A stretch of DNA of 10,367 nucleotides from Gammaproteobacteria bacterium (GTDB taxonomy: Bacteria > Pseudomonadota > Gammaproteobacteria > HK1), in NCBI GenBank assembly GCA_020444775.1, contig JAGRHX010000969.1:1-10367 (forward strand). The letters run 5' to 3'. Under the pieces are notes generated by a model. That model saw nothing but the letters and a program-made list of their open reading frames with translations, was not told the origin of the DNA and ran no database searches. This document shows positions 1 to 6,184 of the stretch, piece by piece. The position numbers and the translations under genes are program-made. Positions within the stretch are counted from its first letter, which is position 1. Every line of letters starts with the position of its first letter.

Positions 1-561
1 CCGTTCCGATGCCCGTTCGGGCCGCACCAGACCTTCGGCACACAGCAGGTCCAGCACCCGTGCGCGGGTATCGGTGCCGGGACGGTCTACAGGCACTTGA
101 TCGGCCGCGGTGCCGAGGGCATCGGCTCGAGTCGAACCAGACCTGAAGCACGGCCGATCCGAGAGCGAGAAGTCCAACAGTCGATGCGTGTAGTCGAAGG
201 TGGGGCCTAGCAGCTGGCCACCGGGAATGTCCTTGAACGCCGCCGAGATGCGTCGTTCGATGCGCATGCGGGCGGTGTCGACGGGCTCGCTGTAACCAAA
301 CCGGGTCAGCGTGGTGCGCCAGGCGCGCAGCAGGAAGATCGCTTCCACAGCGTCCCCGCGAGCCTGCTTGATGGCCAGCGCCGCCAGCTCCCGATCGTAG
401 AGCGCGCCTTCGCTCATGACCCGGTCGACCATCAGCCCGAGCTGCTGCTCGATCTGTGCGACCTCGATCTCCCGCACCGCGGGATCGCCGCGTCGATCTC
501 GCTCCAGCAGGGCGTGGGCGTTGTCTATGGCCTGCTCGCCACCCTTCACCGCCACGTACAC
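1..561 (-). CDS. phnI: PhnI, C-P lyase core subunit (N-terminal part, cut by window edge)
   Basis: Encodes the first 187 residues of PhnI, a subunit of the cytoplasmic C-P lyase core (PhnG-H-I-J). In the known pathway PhnI, with G, H and L, transfers the phosphonate onto C1 of ribose from ATP, giving ribose-1-phosphonate 5-triphosphate. The start is a GTG (561-559) read as MYVAVKGGEQAIDNAHALL, which matches the E. coli PhnI N-terminus almost residue for residue. Other conserved stretches are RVMSEG, REL-ALA-KQA-GD-VEAIFLLRA, ERRISAAFKDIPGGQLLGPT and DYTHRLLDF. A GGAGG ribosome binding site lies 7 nt before the GTG, and the phnH stop is only 2 nt upstream. The frame is open to position 1. Full-length PhnI is about 350 residues, so roughly half is missing at the window edge. 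The stretch after DYTHRLLDFSL diverges from E. coli, as expected for a variable segment. Confidence 0.96.
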   Translation of the reverse strand, partial: MYVAVKGGEQAIDNAHALLERDRRGDPAVREIEVAQIEQQLGLMVDRVMSEGALYDRELAALAIKQARGDAVEAIFLLRAWRTTLTRFGYSEPVDTARMRIERRISAAFKDIPGGQLLGPTFDYTHRLLDFSLSDRPCFRSGSTRADALGTAADQVPVDRPGTDTRARVLDLLCAEGLVRPERASER

Positions 562-563
562 GC

Positions 564-1172
564 TCAGTCCTCCACTCGGGTCGTGCGTGGTACCGCGGCC
601 AACGCGCGGCCGTGGACGAAGACCAGGTCCACGCCCTTCGGGAACGCGGCCAGATTCGCACGCAGCTGCTCTGGCAACCCGCAGTCGTAAAGACCCGTGG
701 CCAGACTCGCGCGATCGGCTATACCGGGACCACGCAGCGTCCAGCCGCGACCGTTGTCCAGGCGTGGTGACTGCACGATCAGGGTGCAGCTACGCTCGGG
801 ATATTCGTCGCTGCCCTGCCCGAAGCGCATCAGGGCCGGCATGCGCGTCGGGCTGCAGATCAGGGCGAAATCCGCGACTCCCGGGTCGCCTGTCAGGCGC
901 GCGCCACAGTGAAAGCGCAGATGCGCCTCCAGCGGATGCGCGGCCGGCAGGTCCGTCCAGAGCGCGGTGTCGTGATCCAGCAGCGTGAGCAACAAGGCCA
1001 TGGCCGCCGGCGCCACCGGGCTGATGTCATCCGGGGCCGGGACCGGTTGCACGGTGCCGGGATTGGCCATGGCCGACATGAGGGCACGGAAGGTGCGCTG
1101 TGCATCGAAGACCGGGTCCTTGAATCCGGGCCGCGGCTGCCCCGAGTTCTCAACATTGGCGAGGCCCGTCAT
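564..1172 (-). CDS. phnH: PhnH, C-P lyase core subunit
   Basis: A 202-residue protein matching PhnH, a cytoplasmic dimeric subunit of the C-P lyase core complex needed to convert phosphonate to its ribose triphosphate ester. Family features seen are F-DPVFDAQRTFRALMSAMANPG near the N-terminus (about residues 17-39), a helix rich in leucine around ALLLTLLDHDT (59-69), LRFHCGA (85-91), the glycine-rich RGPGIAD (147-153), and the C-terminal FPKGVDLVFVHG---AVPRTTRVE (178-201), all with counterparts in E. coli PhnH (FPLGIDLIL, AIPRTTHVE). The ATG at 1172-1170 overlaps the phnG TGA as ATGA, and a GAGGA ribosome binding site sits about 10 nt upstream inside phnG. The reading frame stays open further upstream, but that part lies antisense to nothing and inside phnG, so it is not coding. 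Length agrees with the family (about 195-200 residues). Confidence 0.96.
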   Translation of the reverse strand: MTGLANVENSGQPRPGFKDPVFDAQRTFRALMSAMANPGTVQPVPAPDDISPVAPAAMALLLTLLDHDTALWTDLPAAHPLEAHLRFHCGARLTGDPGVADFALICSPTRMPALMRFGQGSDEYPERSCTLIVQSPRLDNGRGWTLRGPGIADRASLATGLYDCGLPEQLRANLAAFPKGVDLVFVHGRALAAVPRTTRVED

Positions 1173-1675
1173 GCGCAGGCGTCCTCGGGACGTACCAGGG
1201 TGAAGAATTCGACCCGGGTGCGTTCCACCTCGCGCTTCCGGTCCGCGATTCTTTGTTCCAGTTCCCGGGCAAGTGGCGCGATCACGGCCTGCCAGAGCCG
1301 TTGGCCATTGGTCGGGTCCTGTAGCATCGCGTCCATCAGGGCGGCCAGCTCGGCGTGGCGGCCATCGTTGCCGGCAACGTAGGCATGCCCGACAAGGCCG
1401 TCGTCCAGGACCACGCTGGCCCGGCAGACGCTCATCTCGGCAAGATTGAAACGCTCGCCGCGACCGCCTGCGCGCGCGCGCACCATGAGCGTGCCGCATT
1501 GTGGAGCGCGCAGGCAGCGATGCGGCGGTAGCGGTTGCAGCGGGGCCAGATGGGCTTGGATCCGGGCCAGGGGCGAGCGGGCCAGGACGCTCATCCAGTG
1601 CTGTCTGGCGCGTTGCGCCGAGGCTGACCAGGCGACCGTGTCCTGGGTCTGTGGCCGAGCACCCACGTCATTCAC
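1169..1675 (-). CDS. phnG: PhnG, C-P lyase core subunit
   Basis: A 168-residue PhnG, partner of PhnH, PhnI and PhnJ in the cytoplasmic C-P lyase core. The diagnostic stretch RQHWMSVLARS (residues 24-34) is nearly identical to E. coli PhnG (RQHWMSVLAHS). GG-GERFNLAEMSVCRASV (70-88), HAELAALMDAM (107-117), a conserved IAPL (132-135) and the C-terminal RVEFFTLVRPED (154-165) also match. I place the start at GTG 1675-1673, which overlaps the phnE stop as GTGA. A second in-frame GTG at 1666-1664 is possible, and neither has a clear ribosome binding site, so coupling to phnE translation is likely. No ATG lies between the phnE stop and the conserved RQHWM. The frame is open upstream through phnE, but that is an out-of-frame shadow, not a fusion. 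Confidence 0.94.
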   Translation of the reverse strand: MNDVGARPQTQDTVAWSASAQRARQHWMSVLARSPLARIQAHLAPLQPLPPHRCLRAPQCGTLMVRARAGGRGERFNLAEMSVCRASVVLDDGLVGHAYVAGNDGRHAELAALMDAMLQDPTNGQRLWQAVIAPLARELEQRIADRKREVERTRVEFFTLVRPEDACA

Positions 1676-2490
1676 AGCAGCCACTTGCGCACCCGAGACG
1701 ACAGGATGTCGATGATGCTGACAGTGATGACGACGACGATGATCACCGCCGACGCCCGGTCGTACTGGAAGGCGCGAAAGGATTCGTAGAAGGTGAAACC
1801 CACACCCCCGGCGCCGACGATGCCAAGCACGGTGGCGGAGCGGACATTGGTTTCGAATCGGTACAGTGAGAAGCTGGACCAGAGCGGCAGGACCTGCGGG
1901 ATCACGCCATAGGCGATCTCGGCCAGCCGGCTGGCACCGGTCGAACGGATGCCTTCGACCGGACGCGGGTCGATGGCCTCGACCGCCTCCGAGAACAGCT
2001 TGGAGATGATCCCCAGGTTGTGGATGAACAGCGCCATCACCCCGGCGAATGGCCCGAGTCCGACCGCGGCCACGAACAGGATCGCGAACACCAGCTCGTT
2101 GATCGCGCGCGCGGCGTCCATCAGCCGGCGCATCGGCTGGACCACGTAGGCTGGAGCCAGATTGCTCGAGCAGAGCAGGGCGCAGGGTATGCCGAACAGG
2201 ATCGCGAGCACGGTTCCCCACAGCGCGATCTGCACGGTCTCGAGCATCTTGCTCAAGATCAGTGACAGATCGCTGAAGTCCGGCTCGAGGAAATCGGCGA
2301 GGAAGATCGCCATGTTGCCGGCATCGGTGAACAGAAAGGTCCAATTGTTCACCTCCACCGGGTAGTAGGACAGCGCCAGCGCCAGCGCGATCATCGCCAG
2401 GATGGCCAGATTCGTGAGCCGGGCCTTGTAGCGCGGCCGGAGCTGCTCGAGCAGCTCCGGCGATAGGTCGGTGGTGGTGCCGCGGCTCAT
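1672..2490 (-). CDS. phnE: PhnE, phosphonate ABC transporter permease
   Basis: A 272-residue inner-membrane permease of the phosphonate ABC importer. It would form the membrane channel as a homodimer with the PhnC ATPase and receive substrate from PhnD. Hydrophobic segments are seen at about residues 26-42 (LTNLAILAMIALALALS), 84-108, 133-160 and 247-262. A binding-protein-dependent permease loop with the EAA-type signature lies at about 168-203 (EAVEAIDPRPVEGIRSTGAS, then VIPQVLPLW), which is the usual docking site for the ATPase. SLYRFETNVRSATVLGIVGAGGVGF (about 208-232) is strongly conserved in PhnE. The ATG start has only a weak GGA-type ribosome binding site. The gene follows phnD after 61 nt, and its stop overlaps the phnG start. 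It is full length, with no frameshift. No phnF regulator gene follows it, unlike in E. coli. Confidence 0.96.
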   Translation of the reverse strand: MSRGTTTDLSPELLEQLRPRYKARLTNLAILAMIALALALSYYPVEVNNWTFLFTDAGNMAIFLADFLEPDFSDLSLILSKMLETVQIALWGTVLAILFGIPCALLCSSNLAPAYVVQPMRRLMDAARAINELVFAILFVAAVGLGPFAGVMALFIHNLGIISKLFSEAVEAIDPRPVEGIRSTGASRLAEIAYGVIPQVLPLWSSFSLYRFETNVRSATVLGIVGAGGVGFTFYESFRAFQYDRASAVIIVVVITVSIIDILSSRVRKWLL

Positions 2491-2551
2491 CGAATCCGGT
2501 CGTCCGTTGTGCTGAGTCAGGTGTGAAGATCGAGATCGAGCCGGGGTGCGC

Positions 2552-3556
2552 TCAGTAGCCGCCCTGGCCGACGACCTTCGCCATATCCTGGAGTTCCTTC
2601 AGCTCCATCTCGGCTTCCTTGAGGGCCGCCTCGTCCTTGGCATTCTTGGCCTTGACACGCTTTTTGAAGGCTTCGATCTGGCGCACGTCGAGCAGCTGTG
2701 CATTGGAGGAGGCCAGGAACGGACCCCAGCCGTCGGACAGACCCGCCAGCACCGCCCGCTCGCGCTTGACTTTCTCCATGTCACCGAAACGACCGTACTG
2801 GATGAAGAAATACAGCAGCTTCTCCTTCAACGCCGACGAGAGATCCTTGCGCCAGACCATGGGATCGGAGGGGATGATCGGAGATCGCCAGATCTCCTTG
2901 ATATTGGCGGCCGCTTCCGGGTTGGTCTTGGTGAGCCGGGCATACATGGACTCGGTGTTATTGGTGGCGACGTCGACCTTGCCGGTTGCCACGGCCAGTG
3001 CGTTGCCCTCGTGGTTGGAGTTGGTCACGCGCTTGAAGCAATCCTCGGGCTCCTTGTTGTGCAGCGCCCAGACGTAGTATCCGGGAATGGCATAGCCCGA
3101 GGTCGAGTTGGGATCACCATTGCCGAAGGTCAGTGTCTTGTCGCACTTGAGCACGTCCTCCAGGCTGTTGACCGGCGCGTTCTTGTTCGCGATCAGCAGC
3201 GAATGGTAGCCACGCGAGCCGTCGTCCTTGATGGTCTGGGCGAACACCTCGCCACCGGCGCGATCCACGGCCTGGATGGCGGACTTGTTGCCGAACCAGG
3301 CCAGGTCCACCTTGCCAAAGCGCATGCCTTCGATGACGCCGGCGTAGTCGGAGGCGAAGAAGGGCTTGACCGGAATGCCGAGTGATTTCTCCATGTCAGC
3401 CAGGAACGGATTGAAGGATTTCTCCAGCGCGGAGGTCGACTCCGTGGAGATGATGCCGAAGTTGATCTGCGCGGGCATCTGCTGGGCCGAGGCACTGGCG
3501 CCGATGAGTGCGGATGCCGCGAAGATCAGCTTCGCGGCGAGAGAACGATACGACAT
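2552..3556 (-). CDS. phnD: PhnD, periplasmic phosphonate-binding protein
   Basis: A 334-residue periplasmic substrate-binding protein of the phosphonate ABC importer. Residues 1-24 form a signal peptide (basic start MSYRSLAAK, hydrophobic core, probable cleavage ASA before QQMPA). The mature part carries the PhnD hallmarks: INFGIISTES (31-40), FFASDYAGVIEGMRFGKVDLAW (66-87), the ligand-site loop GNGDPNSTSG (145-154), SNHEGNALAVATGKVDVATNN (180-200) and IIPSDPMVWRKDLS (227-240). A lysine- and glutamate-rich helical tail (about 295-327) resembles that of E. coli PhnD. Two cysteines (138, 173) could form a disulfide in the periplasm. I chose the ATG at 3556-3554 because the signal peptide starts there and an AGGCAGGA ribosome binding site precedes it; the frame is open further upstream but has no homologous content. 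It lies 43 nt after phnC. The exact phosphonate cannot be told from sequence. Confidence 0.97.
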   Translation of the reverse strand: MSYRSLAAKLIFAASALIGASASAQQMPAQINFGIISTESTSALEKSFNPFLADMEKSLGIPVKPFFASDYAGVIEGMRFGKVDLAWFGNKSAIQAVDRAGGEVFAQTIKDDGSRGYHSLLIANKNAPVNSLEDVLKCDKTLTFGNGDPNSTSGYAIPGYYVWALHNKEPEDCFKRVTNSNHEGNALAVATGKVDVATNNTESMYARLTKTNPEAAANIKEIWRSPIIPSDPMVWRKDLSSALKEKLLYFFIQYGRFGDMEKVKRERAVLAGLSDGWGPFLASSNAQLLDVRQIEAFKKRVKAKNAKDEAALKEAEMELKELQDMAKVVGQGGY

Positions 3557-3599
3557 GGCTGAGTCCTGCCTTTGCGTTGAAGGGATGGGGATGAGAACG

Positions 3600-4496
3600 C
3601 TATAGAGCCCGCGCAAGCGCGGCCTCGCGGGCACGTTTCGTGGATTGATGGGGCGACTCGGCGGTCTTCGCGACCACGCTGACGGGCGCGCTTCCAGTGG
3701 TGGTGTGGCGTTCATGCTTGAGGCCGAGGATGTCCGTATCGACGCCATACAGCTCGCCGAGCGTGGACTGATCGATGGCCGAGGTCGGACCGTCGAAGAC
3801 CACCTCGCCCGACTTCAGCGCGATGACGCGCGGACAATGCTTGAGGGCGTGCTCGATCTGATGCAGTGAGACGATCACCGTGACGCCGTCCTTGCGGTTG
3901 ATCTCGCGCAGCAACTGCATCACCTGCTCGGCCGATGCGGGGTCCAGCGACGCAATCGGTTCGTCAGCGAGGATCAAGCGTGCCTGCTGCGCCAGCGTGC
4001 GTGCGATCGCGCCGCGCTGCTGCTGGCCGCCGGACAGGGTGGACGCGCGGCGATGACAGAATTCGGCCATGCCGACCCGATGCAGGGCTTCAAGGGCCTT
4101 CAGACGGTCGGGTCTGGAGAACAAGCCGAGCAGGCTGCGCCATTGGGGCACCCGACCGAGACGGCCGGTCAGCACGTTCACCAGCAGTGACAGCCGTCCG
4201 ACCAGGTTGAACTGCTGAAAGATGACGCCGACGTCGCGGCGCAGCAGCTTGAGGTTGCGGGTCGCGCGTCCAGCCCGTTGGGTGCTCTGACCGAACAGGC
4301 TCATATCACCGCTGTTGCGGTCCAGCAGCTCCAACCCGGCGATGACGCGGAGCAGGGTCGATTTGCCGGAGCCCGAGGCGCCGATGAGAGCGACCATCTC
4401 CCCGGCCTGCACCTGAAGCGACACATCAGTGAGCACGGCCTGCCCACGTCGGAAGGACTTGGTCCCGCTCTGGATCTGTACCACCGACTCGGCCAT
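3600..4496 (-). CDS. phnC: PhnC, phosphonate ABC transporter ATP-binding protein
   Basis: A 298-residue ATPase that powers the PhnD-PhnE phosphonate importer at the inner face of the membrane. The motifs occur in order: Walker A GASGSGKST (39-47), Q-loop IFQQFNLV (92-99) followed by the PhnC-type segment NVLTGRLG (107-114), ABC signature LSGGQQQR (154-161), Walker B LILADEP with E179, D-loop SLDP (183-186) and switch histidine SLHQ with H212. All catalytic residues are present. After the usual end around residue 255 there is a polar extension of about 40 residues (HERHTTTGSAPVSVV and an Arg/Ala-rich end), longer than many PhnC proteins and of unknown role. The ATG has no recognisable ribosome binding site; instead a 10-bp inverted repeat ends 9 nt before it. 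In-frame codons back to the upstream stop offer no other start. It is the first phn gene of the cluster. Confidence 0.96.
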   Translation of the reverse strand: MAESVVQIQSGTKSFRRGQAVLTDVSLQVQAGEMVALIGASGSGKSTLLRVIAGLELLDRNSGDMSLFGQSTQRAGRATRNLKLLRRDVGVIFQQFNLVGRLSLLVNVLTGRLGRVPQWRSLLGLFSRPDRLKALEALHRVGMAEFCHRRASTLSGGQQQRGAIARTLAQQARLILADEPIASLDPASAEQVMQLLREINRKDGVTVIVSLHQIEHALKHCPRVIALKSGEVVFDGPTSAIDQSTLGELYGVDTDILGLKHERHTTTGSAPVSVVAKTAESPHQSTKRAREAALARAL

Positions 4497-4648
4497 GGGC
4501 GTTGGACTACCCGGAGTGTTCGAATCCGGGTAGTTGTAGACGCGCGCTGTGACCTGGATGAGTCAGAGATGCTGCGAATCGATGACAGGGCTCCGCGGAT
4601 TGGCCGGACCAGCGGCTCGGCGTCGCCTCGCTTACGCGATGCCGTCGC
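4497..4648 (-). promoter_or_regulatory. Spacer upstream of phnC, likely promoter/control region of the phn operon
   Basis: This 152-nt gap between the hydrolase stop and the phnC ATG is the natural place for a phn operon promoter. Besides the dyad at 4506-4534 it has one exact copy of the Pho-box half-site CTGTCAT on the minus strand (4588-4582). The positions 11, 22 and 33 nt downstream of it match the half-site at 4 of 7 bases at best, so this is not a convincing PhoB site. I see no good -35/-10 pair; TACAAC at about 4540 is a poor -10 candidate. Control by phosphate starvation is usual for phn operons but is not demonstrated here. Confidence 0.35.
4506..4534. repeat. 10-bp perfect inverted repeat upstream of phnC
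   Basis: Arms actacccgga (4506-4515) and tccgggtagt (4525-4534) are exact reverse complements around a 9-nt centre, gtgttcgaa. The dyad ends 9 nt before the phnC ATG, where a ribosome binding site would normally be. It could be a repressor operator, or a hairpin in the phnC leader RNA that controls ribosome access. It has no T-run after it on either strand, so an intrinsic terminator is unlikely. The repeat itself is certain; its function is inference. Confidence 0.6.
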
Positions 4649-5467
4649 TCATTCCGCGTCGGCGGACTCGAGCAGGAACTCCAGCAGGGTCTGGTTGTAG
4701 CCTTGCGGATCGGTGTGCGGCACGAAGTGACCGCCCGCCTCGAGCAGCACCAGACGCGCTCGTGGGATGCTGCTCGCCAGCTCCTCGCTGAGATGCGGTG
4801 GAGTGACCAGATCGTCGCGGGCGCAGACCACCAGGGTCGGCTGCCGGATCCGCGCCAGACAGGCGCGTCGGTCGTAGGCGAGGATCGCGCGGATCCGGCT
4901 GTCGATGATCCGTATGGCCTGGGCTTCGGTGATCGCCGGCGGCGGCGCGGCGCGATCCGCTCTTGCGCCGATCTGATCCTCGTGTGTCGCAATCCAGCGT
5001 GGCGGCAGGGTGGCAAGCGTGCCGGCCCGCGCATACCACTCGAGCCCCAGCTCGCGCAGGATCTGCAGACGCAGCTCGAAGCTGCGTTGGAACCACGGGT
5101 CCGGGCCGGCCCAGGTCGCGCTCAGCACCAGCCGCTGGATGCGATCGGGATGATCCAGGGCAAGGGTCTGGCCGATCGCGCCACCGGTGGAATGCCCGAC
5201 CAGGGTGGCGCTGGAAATGTCCAACGCGTTCATCAGACCCAGCACGTCGTCGGCCATCTGGTTGATGCTGTATTCGATCAGTGACGGTGTGCTGGCGCCA
5301 CAGCCGCGATGGTCGTGGACGATGACCTCGAAATGCGGGGTCAGCGCCGGCAGCTGTCGTGACCAGAACGCGGCCTGGCCGTTCAAACCCGGCACCAGCA
5401 GCAAGGGCGGACCGCTGCCGTGACGCTCATAGTGAATGCGTGTGTCGGCAAGATGCACATGGGGCAT
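4649..5467 (-). CDS. Alpha/beta-fold hydrolase, substrate unknown
   Basis: A 272-residue single-domain alpha/beta hydrolase without signal peptide, so probably cytoplasmic. The N-terminal strand and oxyanion region read HYERHGSGPPLLLVPGLNG (12-30), then HDHRGCGAS (51-59). The nucleophile elbow is GHSTGG with S93, followed by the usual LALDHPDRIQRLVL (102-115). The likely acid is D219 in ARDDLVTPP, and the base is H247 in GGHFVPH. The overall pattern resembles the group holding 3-oxoadipate enol-lactonase (PcaD) and the RutD aminoacrylate hydrolase, but the sequence alone does not settle the substrate. The ATG at 5467-5465 has a GAGGA ribosome binding site 7 nt upstream. It points the same way as phnC, 152 nt away, so it may be cotranscribed with the phn genes or just be a neighbour. 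It is not a standard C-P lyase pathway gene. Confidence 0.9.
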   Translation of the reverse strand: MPHVHLADTRIHYERHGSGPPLLLVPGLNGQAAFWSRQLPALTPHFEVIVHDHRGCGASTPSLIEYSINQMADDVLGLMNALDISSATLVGHSTGGAIGQTLALDHPDRIQRLVLSATWAGPDPWFQRSFELRLQILRELGLEWYARAGTLATLPPRWIATHEDQIGARADRAAPPPAITEAQAIRIIDSRIRAILAYDRRACLARIRQPTLVVCARDDLVTPPHLSEELASSIPRARLVLLEAGGHFVPHTDPQGYNQTLLEFLLESADAE

Positions 5468-5501
5468 GGTTCATCCTCACGAGTCGAGTCTGCCTGAAGG
5501 C

Positions 5502-5522
5502 CTGCTGCAGGTGCTGCAGCAG
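5502..5522. repeat. 9-bp perfect inverted repeat in the divergent spacer
   Basis: ctgctgcag (5502-5510) and ctgcagcag (5514-5522) are exact reverse complements separated by gtg. It lies 35 nt upstream of the hydrolase ATG and about 125 nt upstream of the slyD-like start, in the 180-nt spacer between these divergent genes. The geometry suits a dimeric regulator's operator, but the repeat is made of ctg/cag steps that recur in GC-rich DNA. A further 10-bp palindrome, tggcatgcca, is at 5588-5597. No clear promoter boxes were found in this spacer. Confidence 0.4.
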
Positions 5523-5647
5523 CCAGCGCGGTGACCGAAGCGACCAGCCGGCCGCGGGCGCCGACCGCTGCCCGCCGGGTCCACGACTGGCATGCCACGG
5601 TCATTTCTGAGAGAGTGCCTGAACATGCAAGCAGGAGTGTGATCGTC

Positions 5648-6112
5648 ATGATGATCGATGATCGATGCGTGGTGTCCATCCATTACACGCTGACCAATGA
5701 CGATGGCGAGCAGATCGATACGTCCAGGGACGGTGAGCCACTGTCCTATCTGCATGGCGCGGGCAACATCATCCCGGGTCTCGAGCAGGCCCTGTCCGGA
5801 CGCAGCAGCGGCGATGAGCTGAAGGTAACCGTGCAACCGGAAGATGCCTACGGTGCGGTCGATCCTGAGCTGGTTCAGGTCGTGCCCGAGGCCGCCTTCA
5901 CGGGAGTGGACGATATCGCGCCGGGCATGCGATTCCAGGCGACCGATTCCCGAGGACAGAATCGCACCGTGGTGGTGCAGGCGATCGTCGACGACGGCGT
6001 GGTGGTCGATGCCAACCATCCGTTGGCGGGCGAGGTGCTGCACTTCGATGTGACCGTGACCTCGGTGCGCGAGGCGACCGACGAAGAGGTCGAGCACGGT
6101 CACGCGCACTGA
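5648..6112 (+). CDS. FKBP-type peptidyl-prolyl cis-trans isomerase, SlyD-like
   Basis: A 154-residue cytoplasmic SlyD-type isomerase and folding helper that would speed up proline isomerisation in client proteins. The FKBP half opens with VVSIHYTLTNDDGEQIDTS (8-26), then PLSYLHGAGNIIPGLEQALSGRSSGDE (31-57), a signature of this family. The chaperone flap insert (IF domain) covers about residues 65-125, starting at PEDAYGAVDPELVQVVP and ending at DANHPLAGEVLHFDVTV (121-137), where the FKBP fold resumes. The tail EEVEHGHAH has only three histidines, much shorter than the metal-binding His/Cys tail of E. coli SlyD, so nickel delivery is doubtful. I chose ATG 5648 (ATG 5651 is also possible) because AGGAG lies 10 nt upstream and homology begins there. 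An in-frame ATG at 5531 would add 39 residues with no family match. Transcribed divergently from the hydrolase and followed after 72 nt by the esterase gene. Confidence 0.93.
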   Translation: MMIDDRCVVSIHYTLTNDDGEQIDTSRDGEPLSYLHGAGNIIPGLEQALSGRSSGDELKVTVQPEDAYGAVDPELVQVVPEAAFTGVDDIAPGMRFQATDSRGQNRTVVVQAIVDDGVVVDANHPLAGEVLHFDVTVTSVREATDEEVEHGHAH

Positions 6113-6184
6113 GTCGGGTGACGATGCGACGTCGCGATACGGCTTGCGCGTCGTGAGCCTCGGGCCTTCAGGGAGCCAGGCGCG

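Noticed and set aside
1169..2344. A 391-codon minus-strand frame that would fuse PhnG to a long N-terminal extension
   Set aside because: The extension is phnE read in another frame. PhnG homology begins just after the phnE stop, where a GTG start is available.
2546..3385. A 279-codon plus-strand frame opposite phnD
   Set aside because: phnD on the other strand is unmistakable; this frame is its mirror and has no ribosome binding site or domain.
4505..4535. Possible tRNA T-arm (TTCGAAT) or intrinsic terminator at the phnC dyad
   Set aside because: The bases around TTCGAAT do not form a T-stem, no cloverleaf surrounds it, and no T-run follows the hairpin on either strand.
6121..6154. Hairpin between the slyD-like and esterase genes (arms 6121-6128 and 6147-6154, one G-T pair), with a 10-bp palindrome at 6126-6135
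   Set aside because: The loop is long (18 nt), there is no T-run, and GC-rich spacers often give such pairing; not enough for a terminator call.
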